Assembly: GCA_937922805.1 (NCBI GenBank) | Contig: CALAJV010000016.1 | Location: 248,001-312,000, forward strand | Reading direction: 5' to 3' | DNA: 64,000 nt | Source of the DNA: an uncultured Acidimicrobiales bacterium | GTDB lineage: Bacteria > Actinomycetota > Acidimicrobiia > Acidimicrobiales > SZUA-35 | In this document: positions 7,339-14,141 of the stretch, in pieces | Layout of the letters: every line of letters begins with the position of its first letter | Numbering within the stretch: position 1 is the first letter of the stretch | Made by a program: the position numbers and the translations under genes | The notes under the pieces: generated by a model | Seen by the model: the letters and a program-made list of their open reading frames with translations, nothing else | What the model was told of the DNA's origin: nothing | Database searches by the model: none

Positions 7339-8277
7339 ATGGCCCCTCGTGCTAAAGAAATTTATACCGACGGCGCATGCTCAGGTAACCCCGGACCAGG
7401 GGGTTGGGCGTGGGCTGATACCGAGGGCGGTCGTGATGCCGGAGGTGCACGCGATACGACGAATCAGCGGATGGAGCTTCAAGCGGTTCTAGAAGCAGTT
7501 CAATCAAATCCGGGTCCGCTAACCATCTACTCTGACTCCACCTATGTCGTCAACTGTTTCAACGACCAATGGTATGAGGGATGGCTCAAGCGAGACTGGA
7601 AGAACTCTCAGAAAAAACCGGTAGCGAATCGCGATCTATGGGAGCCCCTAGTGAGGCTCTATCTCAAGCGGTCTGATGAACTGACGTTCATTTGGGTGAA
7701 AGGTCATTCGGGCAACAAGATGAACGACCTGGTCGATGCGATGGCCGTTAGCGCACGTGATGAACAAATAGGTCACCTTGAACAAGACAAGGAGCAGGAG
7801 AGCAGAGCAACTGAAGCTAGGGAAGCAGCGGCGACCCCTGATGCACCTTGGAATACTGATGGAGCGATTGCCATTACCGGGGAGGCCGAACTCACTGCTG
7901 ATCAGATCGATGAGTTGGCCCTTACCGTTAGTGGACTGGACCGTGATCAAGATGTATTGGTGTCAGGCCTTCGTCGCGGTTCGGAGCTACTGGCCGCCGA
8001 GTATGCGATACAGAACAGCATCCCACTAGCTGTTGTGCTCCCGTTCCCCGACCCCGCTCGTCGTTGGCCGGCATCTGACAAAGCTCGATTCGAATCATGT
8101 ATCGACAGTAGCCAATGGCTGATAACGCTAGAGGGTGACGAAACGAAGCCAGCCACCTCAGTTGCCGCCCGCGACCGTTGGCTTTGGAACAACGTGGTGG
8201 GGGCGATCGTCGTTGGTGATTCTTCTCGAACGGCCGAACTGGAAGAATCTGGGCTCGGCGTTATCGAGATCCTCTAA
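7339..8277 (+). CDS. rnhA: RNase HI fused to a SLOG-like Rossmann domain
   Basis: Counting from ATG 7339 (312 aa), the N-terminal ~150 residues are a complete RNase HI that degrades RNA in RNA-DNA hybrids. Catalytic D11 (YTDGACSGNPGPGG), E46 (MELQAV), D66 (YSDSTYV), H123 (VKGHSG) and D133 match the E. coli spacing almost exactly. A charged linker (about 150-170) leads to a second domain: AIAITGEAEL, then VSGLRRGSELLAAEYA, IPLAVVLPFPDP and WP. This resembles the SLOG/DprA-YspA nucleotide-binding superfamily (SGxxxGxDxxAAxxA pattern), which usually binds nucleotides or nucleic acid. A GTG at 7303 would add 12 residues. The first domain is certain; the second assignment is moderate. Confidence 0.9.
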   Translation: MAPRAKEIYTDGACSGNPGPGGWAWADTEGGRDAGGARDTTNQRMELQAVLEAVQSNPGPLTIYSDSTYVVNCFNDQWYEGWLKRDWKNSQKKPVANRDLWEPLVRLYLKRSDELTFIWVKGHSGNKMNDLVDAMAVSARDEQIGHLEQDKEQESRATEAREAAATPDAPWNTDGAIAITGEAELTADQIDELALTVSGLDRDQDVLVSGLRRGSELLAAEYAIQNSIPLAVVLPFPDPARRWPASDKARFESCIDSSQWLITLEGDETKPATSVAARDRWLWNNVVGAIVVGDSSRTAELEESGLGVIEIL

Positions 8278-8353
8278 ATAACGGTACCTTTGCCGCTCAA
8301 GCCTAGAGCGACGAAGTCATGTGAGCTGTAGGCCGTAGGCAGGAAAAGGAGAG

Positions 8354-8806
8354 CTACGCTACGTGGCGAAGCCGGAGCGCGTCGTAGGCTTCGTTAACTT
8401 CGGCCAGTAGACGTTCGGCTAGCTCAACCTTGCTGTGGCTGGCTCCCGAACCGGGGGTCAAATCGGCAACTAGGCTCTGATGAGCTGCGTGGATGTGTTC
8501 CCAGCTAGCTCCATCTTTAAGTCCGAGGGCACTGAGCCAAACTGTTGAATCTTCAGCCTTCGGAGCAGAAGATATCGAAGACTTGGACGTCTGGGTTGAT
8601 TGAACAGGTTCGATCTTGAACTTGTCGGCCCTCGAAGACAGGTCGTCGAACGACTGCCTGACTCGTGTTCTTGGATTGTCTGCGATGAATACCACTTGCC
8701 CTGCACCCACACTTGCTGTTTTGCGAACCAATCGAACGTTAGGCGGCCGTTGTCTTACGGGCTCTCTAACGCCTTCTATCCAAGTCGAAAACCGGCTCAG
8801 AAACAC
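8354..8806 (-). CDS. J-domain-like protein without HPD motif
   Basis: A 150-aa protein. The N-terminal half is low-complexity (Ser/Lys/Gln rich). The last ~65 residues follow the J-domain helix pattern: WLSALGLKDGASWEHIHAAHQSLV, then LAERLLAEVNEAYDAL, with the characteristic helix II and NEAYDAL end. The HPD tripeptide between helices II and III, needed to stimulate DnaK, is replaced by LTPG. It may be a J-like adaptor that does not activate Hsp70. Start GTG 8806 has no clear Shine-Dalgarno. The gene converges with rnhA; the 76-bp gap between them holds no clear terminator. Confidence 0.65.
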   Translation of the reverse strand: MFLSRFSTWIEGVREPVRQRPPNVRLVRKTASVGAGQVVFIADNPRTRVRQSFDDLSSRADKFKIEPVQSTQTSKSSISSAPKAEDSTVWLSALGLKDGASWEHIHAAHQSLVADLTPGSGASHSKVELAERLLAEVNEAYDALRLRHVA

Positions 8807-8996
8807 TGCGGCAGGTGGTTTTGACTAGCCCAATGTGTCGGAATAATGTCGAACGATTTCGTTTTGGGGTCGACCTTGTCTGATACCACGTTAATCCGCG
8901 ACAATTTTTCACCGGACGGGTCATAGAGATCTCGTTTTAGAGCTCGCGACGAAGCCGGCGGGAATGTTCTGACTCATGTGATGGTTACAAGCGGGC

Positions 8997-9278
8997 ATGA
9001 CCACAGCTTCACTAGACGACGTAGTTTTGGCCCAGTCTGACGAGACCGTAGTAGTCGAAGGAAATCACTACTTCCCGCCCGGATCAGTTAACTGGGATCA
9101 CTTTTCGAAGACCGAGCACTCGACGGTGTGCGGATGGAAGGGAACGGCGCAGTACTACTCTGTTTCAGCGAACAGTCAAGATCTCGAAAATGTGGCGTGG
9201 ACCTACCCGGAGCCAAAAGAAGCGGCGTCAGAAATCAAAGACTACGTGGCTTTTTACTCCCAGGTAACCGTGGGCTAG
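8997..9278 (+). CDS. DUF427-family protein
   Basis: A 93-aa single-domain protein with the DUF427 signature: VVVEGNHYFPP near the N-terminus, a central W-D-H-F and C-G-W-K-G-T, then the C-terminal WTYPEPKEAASEIKDYVAFY. Members are small beta-rich proteins of unresolved function. The start ATG 8997 matches the family N-terminus. It is convergent with the SRPBCC gene (16 bp between stops). The 190-bp gap upstream (8807-8996) shows nothing recognisable beyond ordinary spacer. Confidence 0.88.
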   Translation: MTTASLDDVVLAQSDETVVVEGNHYFPPGSVNWDHFSKTEHSTVCGWKGTAQYYSVSANSQDLENVAWTYPEPKEAASEIKDYVAFYSQVTVG

Positions 9279-9294
9279 CGACGCCTGCTCAAAA

Positions 9295-9777
9295 TCACCT
9301 AGCTGATTCGGTCACTGCAGCTAAGCGTTCAAGCGTCTTGGCGATATTGGCTTTGTTGGTCTTCGGATATCGAGCCAGCTCATAGAACGCGGCCGGAATT
9401 CGAGCCGATCCCCAATCAAACGTCTCGGTCACTAGCGTTGCGTCGTGTTGAGCCTCGAGTTCATAACGCCAAATGTGGTGGCCGAAATGTCGCCAGGCGA
9501 TCCGCTCGGATTCGACGAACTCCACGACTTCGTTGCTCATCTTGTACGGAACGCCCATGCGCATGCTCATACCGAACCGGGCGCCTAAACGTAGGCGCTC
9601 CGGGTTGGTGCTAGACCCGGCAACGACAGTCCCGGATCCGTCGAACTCGCTGTGGCGGGCTGGGTCGGCGAGCAAGTCGAAAATAGCGGCGGGTTCTGCG
9701 GCGATAAGCCTTGAAACAGAAACTGATTTGTTCGAGCTGCCGTCATGATCGGTAGCTGCGTGGTCTGAAGGGGTCAC
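9295..9777 (-). CDS. SRPBCC (START-like) domain protein
   Basis: A 160-aa polyketide-cyclase/START-like protein: SVSRLIAAEPAAIFDLLADPARHSEFDGSG is the typical N-terminal strand-helix-helix, with NEVVEFVESERIAWRH and WRYELEAQ strands and a long C-terminal helix ending LERLAAV. The fold encloses a hydrophobic ligand cavity; the ligand is unknown. Its GTG start overlaps the stop of the upstream epimerase gene (GTGA, 9774-9777), so translation is coupled and the two probably act together. Confidence 0.85.
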   Translation of the reverse strand: MTPSDHAATDHDGSSNKSVSVSRLIAAEPAAIFDLLADPARHSEFDGSGTVVAGSSTNPERLRLGARFGMSMRMGVPYKMSNEVVEFVESERIAWRHFGHHIWRYELEAQHDATLVTETFDWGSARIPAAFYELARYPKTNKANIAKTLERLAAVTESAR

Positions 9778-10682
9778 GAATCTGACTTCTCGAGAATGGC
9801 TCGCAACGCTACTTCAAGGGTTGGGTGCTCGAAGTCGTACCCCGACTCTTGAAGAACGGCGGGCAAGATTCGTGCGCCATCGAAGAGGAGCGCGTCGGCG
9901 CGGTCGGCACCGAGGAGTAGTCGCGGTCCAAACGCAGGCACCGGCAGGAACGAGGGACGATTGAGAATCCGGCCGAGGATGGCAGCAAACTGACTATTGG
10001 TTACCGGGTTGGGGGCGGTCATATTTACCGGGCCTGAGGTAGGCGATGAGAGTAAGTGGATTATTCCGCCGATCATGTCAGTGATGCTGATCCAAGACAT
10101 GTATTGATCACCCTGGCCGAACTTGCCCCCAACGCCGAGTTTGAACAACGGGAGAAGCTTCGGAAGTGCTCCGCCTTCTGTACTCATCACAATGCCGGTT
10201 CGAATCAAACAGGTTCGAATCCCGGCGTCGATGGCCGATTGAGCGGCGCGTTCCCAGTCCAAGACGAGGTCGACCAGAAATCCGGAGCCGTGATCGCTTT
10301 GTTCGGTTAACTCGACTGCCCCTCTATCTCCGTAGTAGCCAATTGCTGACGACGAAATAAAGGTGCTGGGAGGTGAGGGAAGGGCTGCGCATGTTTCGGC
10401 CAGCAGAGCGGTGCTTCGAACTCGGCTAGAGACCAACAGGTCTCGGTATTCCGGGGTCCACCGTTTATCGCCGATCCCGGCGCCGGAAAAGTTAACCACG
10501 GCGTCGATGCCATCAAGGGAATCAGCGTCGATCTCGCCCTTCGACGGATCCCAGCGGATCTCGTCTTGTCCGGCAACCGGATCGCGTCGGACTAACCGAA
10601 TAGCTCGATGTCCGTTTTTAGACAAGGCGTCAACCAGCGCTGTTCCGATAAGTCCGCTGGCGCCCGAAATGGCCACATCCAT
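9774..10682 (-). CDS. TIGR01777-family epimerase-like NAD(P)-binding protein (YfcH/SDR39U1)
   Basis: A 302-aa extended-SDR protein. MDVAISGASGLIGTALVDAL is the nucleotide-binding start. NFSGAGIGDKRWTPEYR, SSRVRST, SSAIGYYGDRG and WERAA are hallmarks of the TIGR01777 group, and a DUF1731-like C-terminal region (FGPRLLLGADRADALL, then RILPAVLQESGYDFEHP) completes it. The physiological substrate is not known for the family. ATG 10682 was chosen because GAGG lies 6 nt upstream. The ORF can be extended to 10712, but the extension is basic and lacks family similarity. It leads an operon with the SRPBCC gene. Confidence 0.9.
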   Translation of the reverse strand: MDVAISGASGLIGTALVDALSKNGHRAIRLVRRDPVAGQDEIRWDPSKGEIDADSLDGIDAVVNFSGAGIGDKRWTPEYRDLLVSSRVRSTALLAETCAALPSPPSTFISSSAIGYYGDRGAVELTEQSDHGSGFLVDLVLDWERAAQSAIDAGIRTCLIRTGIVMSTEGGALPKLLPLFKLGVGGKFGQGDQYMSWISITDMIGGIIHLLSSPTSGPVNMTAPNPVTNSQFAAILGRILNRPSFLPVPAFGPRLLLGADRADALLFDGARILPAVLQESGYDFEHPTLEVALRAILEKSDS

Positions 10683-10830
10683 AGTCATCCTCTTCCTCTT
10701 TTGAGTCACCACTTGCCGACGGAAAACCGACGGCGACAGAAACCCTAGGACATTGGGGCAGGTTATGTCGGTTCCGGCCCGCAGATCATGTCTTGCTAGT
10801 CGTCGGATGGGTTCGCAGGATGGCCTGAAG

Positions 10831-10920
10831 TCAGTAGATCAGCGCCAGTTGTAAGGCGAAGGCACCGAGGATCGCAATTCCGCACGCCAGCGAAAGAGCT
10901 AGCAGCATTTTGGTACTCAT
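10831..10920 (-). CDS. Candidate 29-aa single-pass membrane peptide
   Basis: The frame reads MSTKMLLALSLACGIAILGA and continues for nine residues to a stop. It is a basic start followed by an unbroken ~24-residue hydrophobic helix that ends in Tyr. TATCGT on the minus strand ends 7 nt before the ATG, matching the leaderless pattern seen upstream of many genes here. Such small membrane peptides often modulate larger membrane complexes. No homology can be judged by eye, so expression is unproven. Confidence 0.4.
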   Translation of the reverse strand: MSTKMLLALSLACGIAILGAFALQLALIY

Positions 10921-10927
10921 AACTGCA

Positions 10928-10933
10928 ACGATA
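10928..10933 (-). promoter_or_regulatory. Candidate -10 (TATCGT) of the 29-aa peptide gene
   Basis: The minus-strand TATCGT ends 7 nt before ATG 10920. Confidence 0.3.
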
Positions 10934-10990
10934 TCGACGGCGTTGGAAATTGTCGTGCAGTAACTTGCCCAGACTTTGTTGGGCGTAGTT

Positions 10991-11049
10991 GTTGCACCTC
11001 ATTGTTGCGCATCGGTGTGGCTCGTCGTTGTGCCTCATCGTTGTGGTTC
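10991..11049. repeat. Imperfect 10-13-nt tandem repeats
   Basis: Five successive units begin GTTG or GGTG: GTTGCACCTCATT, GTTGCGCATC, GGTGTGGCTCGTC, GTTGTGCCTCATC, GTTGTGGTTC. Spacing is irregular and there are no unique spacers, so this is a degenerate tandem repeat and not a CRISPR. It could be a protein-binding cluster or a slippage product. Confidence 0.4.
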
Positions 11050-11158
11050 AGTGACTGCTGACTGGGACGTTGGCCATGAGCCCGTACTAATGGCCCGAGA
11101 CCGTCGACGGTTCTATGAGTGACCGGTGTCGCTTCGTGTGGGCGCCTCAGGCAACCGA

Positions 11159-11164
11159 TAGAAT
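11159..11164 (+). promoter_or_regulatory. Candidate -10 (TAGAAT) upstream of lpd
   Basis: TAGAAT ends 7 nt before ATG 11172, the start of an 8-codon ORF that terminates inside the lpd start region. Confidence 0.4.
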
Positions 11165-11171
11165 CCGAGCA

Positions 11172-11198
11172 ATGTTCCTACGGAGGTGGTCACTCTGA
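11172..11198 (+). promoter_or_regulatory. Possible leader ORF / unusual start region of lpd
   Basis: ATG 11172 opens an 8-codon frame (MFLRRWSL, stop 11196-11198) with a -10 at leaderless distance. Inside it, GGAGG (11182-11186) is a strong Shine-Dalgarno. Its best-spaced start in the lpd frame is the CTG at 11195, 8 nt away; the first standard start, GTG 11186, overlaps the Shine-Dalgarno itself. Translation of the short ORF may influence lpd initiation. Confidence 0.35.
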
Positions 11199-12601
11199 CT
11201 AGTCAGCACTTTGATGTCGTTGTGGTTGGGGGAGGTCCAGCGGGCTACGCATCAGCGTTGTACGGCGCCTCGGCCGGCCTGAACATCGCTTTGATTGAAA
11301 AGGCGAAGATGGGCGGCACCTGTTTGAACGTCGGCTGCATCCCGGCAAAGGAGTTGTTGGAAACGGCAACTGTTGCTCGAACCGTTCAGCACGCCGAGAA
11401 CTTCGGAGTCGAAGTAGGGTCGGTAAACCTTGACTGGTCTAAGACGCTGGTCCGGAAGCAAGGAATTGTCGACCAGCTTGTTAGCGGACTGACTGGCCTG
11501 CTCAAGGGGCGGAAAGTCACGGTGTTCGACGGCGTCGGCACGCTCGGCTCTGATCATAAGACGGTATCTATTTCGGGCGGCTCGTCGGGCGAGATATCGA
11601 TTGAGGGCAACGCTGTCATCCTCGCCGCCGGTTCTGAACCGCGAAGTTTGCCCGACTTCCCGGTTGATGATCGCCGCATTGTCACTTCTGACGAGCTGCT
11701 CTCTATCCCCGAACTCCCAGAATCAGCCATTGTTATTGGCGGAGGAGCGATCGGCTGTGAGTTTGCTTCGATGATGGCGGACCTTGGGACCAAGGTAACA
11801 ATTCTCGAATATGCACCAAAGATTCTTCCGGGAACTGACTCGGACGTAACCAAAGTGGTGGAACGCTCATTCAAGAAGCGGGGCATCGAAACCCGGACTG
11901 GCGTTGCCGTAACCGGACAGACCACCTCAGACGAAGGTGTAACCGTCACGTTTGGTGAGGGCGAGTCGCTCACAGCAGAAACTGTTGTGATGTCAATCGG
12001 TCGTAAGCCAATGTCTGAAACTCTCGGGCTTGAAGACACCGGCGTTGAGGTCGACGAGCGTGGCTTTATCGTCGTTGATTCGACTTGTCGAACAACCGCT
12101 CGACAGGTCTGGGCTGTTGGTGATGTCATCAACACAGCTCAATTGGCGCACATTGGGTTCGCAGAAGGAATGATGGCGATCACCGACATTCTGGGCGAGC
12201 AGGTAACGCCAATCGACTACGACAAGGTGCCATGGTGTATCTATTGTCATCCGGAGGTGGCCTTTGCCGGTCATTCTGAAGAGTCGGCGAAAGAAGCTGG
12301 TCTGGACGTCGTTGTTTCTAAGCATCGATTTGCTGGAAATGGACGAGCCATGATTGTCGGTGAGACCGATGGCTTGGTCAAGGTAATCGCTGAACGTCGT
12401 CCCGACGGAACCGCTGGCCGTATCGTCGGTGTTCACATGGTTGGGCCCTGGGTGACAGAACAACTTGGCCAGGGCTACCTTGCCATCAATTGGGAGGCTA
12501 CGGTGGAAGAAGTCGCTCAATTTATTCAACCCCACCCAACGATGAGCGAACTATTCGGTGAGAGCGTGATGGCTCTTACTGGGCGTTCGCTTCATGGTTG
12601 A
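11186..12601 (+). CDS. lpd: Dihydrolipoyl dehydrogenase (E3)
   Basis: A 471-aa FAD flavoprotein that reoxidises dihydrolipoamide of the 2-oxoacid dehydrogenase E2 and reduces NAD. The FAD motif is VVVGGGPAGYASALYGA, the redox-active disulfide is in GGTCLNVGCIPAKE (C-x4-C), the NAD site is VIGGGAIGCEFASMM, the second FAD contact is VWAVGDV, and the C-terminal catalytic His-Glu dyad is in HPTMSELFGESV. All catalytic elements are intact. The start is uncertain: GTG 11186 overlaps the Shine-Dalgarno, and CTG 11195 is better spaced. The E2 gene follows after 45 bp in the same direction, and lipBA lies beyond it. Confidence 0.95.
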   Translation: MVTLTSQHFDVVVVGGGPAGYASALYGASAGLNIALIEKAKMGGTCLNVGCIPAKELLETATVARTVQHAENFGVEVGSVNLDWSKTLVRKQGIVDQLVSGLTGLLKGRKVTVFDGVGTLGSDHKTVSISGGSSGEISIEGNAVILAAGSEPRSLPDFPVDDRRIVTSDELLSIPELPESAIVIGGGAIGCEFASMMADLGTKVTILEYAPKILPGTDSDVTKVVERSFKKRGIETRTGVAVTGQTTSDEGVTVTFGEGESLTAETVVMSIGRKPMSETLGLEDTGVEVDERGFIVVDSTCRTTARQVWAVGDVINTAQLAHIGFAEGMMAITDILGEQVTPIDYDKVPWCIYCHPEVAFAGHSEESAKEAGLDVVVSKHRFAGNGRAMIVGETDGLVKVIAERRPDGTAGRIVGVHMVGPWVTEQLGQGYLAINWEATVEEVAQFIQPHPTMSELFGESVMALTGRSLHG

Positions 12602-12646
12602 GCGTCGCTCGTCAGTTCTTTAACTACCACTAGGAGATTTTACGCT

Positions 12647-14065
12647 GTGGCTGAAATCGAGATGCCCCAATTGGGCGAAACTGTTACTGAGGGAACCATC
12701 ACTCGATGGTTCAAGAATGTTGGCGACACGATCGCCCAAGACGAAGTTTTGTTTGAGGTGTCGACCGACAAGGTCGACACCGAGGTGCCGTCGCCTGCTA
12801 CTGGAACCATCGCGGAAATTAAAGTCCCCGAGGGCGAAACAGTTGAGGTGGGTACAGTCCTAGCGGTCGTTTCAGACGGAGCGGCGCCAGCAACTCCACC
12901 GGCAGCGACAGAACAAGCTCCCGCTCCAGAACAAGCTCCGACCCCCGAGCCCGTGGTAGCTCAGGCGCCGCCCGAACCAGCTCCGGCCCCCGAGCCTGTC
13001 GTAGCTCAGGCGCCGCCCCAACCAGCTCCGGCCGAACCGGTTGCAGCAGAACCGGCGGCGAATGGCGAGGTTGCAGGCCGACGAGTTTTGTCACCAGTGG
13101 TCCGCCGCCTCATCACCGAGTACGCCATTGACGCTAGTCAGATAACTGGCACCGGCCTAGGCGGGCGAATCAGCCGAGATGATGTCCAACGCCATATCGA
13201 GGCCAACAAACTGGTTTCTCAAGATCCAGGTTCTGATGGGGGAACGCCTCCGCCTCCACCTCCGGCGCCCCAGCCTTCGGCACCTCCGGTGCCAAGCCCG
13301 GCAGCTAGCGCCTCGGTGCCGGTTCCTGCCAGCCAGGTGCAACCCGGTATTCGAGATGCGGTCGTGCCGCTTTCAAATATTCGTCAACGAACTGGCGAAC
13401 ACATGGTTATGTCTAAAGCGGTCGCTCCGCACACGTTGACCGCTATCGAGGTCGACTATGAAGCAGTGGAGCAAATTCGAACTCGGCACGGGGCCGACTT
13501 TAAACAACAAGAAGGATTCAGTCTTACCTATCTTCCCTTTATCTCTCGGGCGACCATTGACGCTCTGCGAGAATATCCTCACCTAAACGCGTCGGTGGGC
13601 GACAGGGAACTGGTCGTTCACAACTACGTCAACCTAGGCATCGCGGTCGACCTCGACTTCCAGGGATTGTTGGCTCCGGTGGTTCGAGATGCCGACGGTA
13701 AACGACTCAGGTCGATTGCTCGTGATACGGCCGACGTAGCTCGTCGAGCTAGATCGAAACAGCTCTCCCCGGATGAGTTGAGCGGTGGAACGTTTACTCT
13801 TACCAACGCCGGTAGCTACGGAACAATGATGCAGTTTCCAATTATCAATCAGCCCCAGGTGGCGATCCTGTCGACTGATGGGATCAAGCGGAAACCAGTT
13901 GTCATCGAGGACGACTACGGCAACGAATCAATAGCAATTCACTCGGTCGGTGTGTTAGCGATGGCTTGGGATCATCGAGCCATCGATGGTGCGTACGCTG
14001 CTGCGTTTCTAGCTCGAGTTAAAGAAATCATTGAGACCCGCGACTGGGAGTCTGAACTGGCGTAG
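12647..14065 (+). CDS. Dihydrolipoyl acyltransferase (E2) of a 2-oxoacid dehydrogenase complex
   Basis: A 472-aa E2 core enzyme. It has one N-terminal lipoyl domain (residues 2-77, lipoylated Lys42 in TDKVDTEVPSP), a Pro/Ala-rich linker with a duplicated 15-residue unit, a peripheral-subunit-binding domain (RRVLSPVVRRLITEYAI, near 145-185), a second PPPPPP linker and the catalytic acyltransferase domain ending with DHRAIDGAYAAAFL. AGGAG lies 12 nt before GTG 12647. Pyruvate specificity is suggested by aceE nearby. Actinobacteria often share one E2 between pyruvate and 2-oxoglutarate complexes, so no symbol is given. Confidence 0.93.
   Translation: MAEIEMPQLGETVTEGTITRWFKNVGDTIAQDEVLFEVSTDKVDTEVPSPATGTIAEIKVPEGETVEVGTVLAVVSDGAAPATPPAATEQAPAPEQAPTPEPVVAQAPPEPAPAPEPVVAQAPPQPAPAEPVAAEPAANGEVAGRRVLSPVVRRLITEYAIDASQITGTGLGGRISRDDVQRHIEANKLVSQDPGSDGGTPPPPPPAPQPSAPPVPSPAASASVPVPASQVQPGIRDAVVPLSNIRQRTGEHMVMSKAVAPHTLTAIEVDYEAVEQIRTRHGADFKQQEGFSLTYLPFISRATIDALREYPHLNASVGDRELVVHNYVNLGIAVDLDFQGLLAPVVRDADGKRLRSIARDTADVARRARSKQLSPDELSGGTFTLTNAGSYGTMMQFPIINQPQVAILSTDGIKRKPVVIEDDYGNESIAIHSVGVLAMAWDHRAIDGAYAAAFLARVKEIIETRDWESELA
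12935..13024 (+). repeat. Two tandem 45-bp repeats in the E2 linker
   Basis: Units 12935-12979 and 12980-13024 are near identical and encode 15-residue APxPEPVVAQAPPxP blocks of the flexible linker after the lipoyl domain. Copy number of such linkers may vary by slippage. Confidence 0.8.
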
Positions 14066-14141
14066 CCGAACGATCAAGGGGGAGTGAAACAGGTTCGCTC
14101 CCGCTTGGATCAGATGTCGGAACTTGACTGGTGACATACTT

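Larger units (their letters stand above)
10683..11171. other. 489-bp intergenic region with a candidate small gene and imperfect repeats
   Basis: Between the epimerase and lpd there is no long gene. It holds a 29-codon leftward membrane-peptide ORF (10831-10920), a 5-bp hairpin GCCCA...TGGGC (10967-10984), imperfect 13-nt repeats (10991-11049) and the lpd promoter. The longer leftward frame at 10796-11038 reads through the repeats and looks non-coding. Confidence 0.5.

Noticed and set aside
10796..11038. 80-codon leftward ORF in the intergenic region
   Set aside because: Most of it translates the imperfect GTTG repeats; the overlapping 29-codon frame with a hydrophobic helix is more credible.
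10991..11049. Possible short CRISPR-like array
   Set aside because: Units are 10-13 nt, degenerate and without spacers.
11554..12535. Two long antisense frames (193 and 180 codons) under lpd
   Set aside because: Low-complexity Ser/Thr composition and complete overlap with intact lpd motifs.
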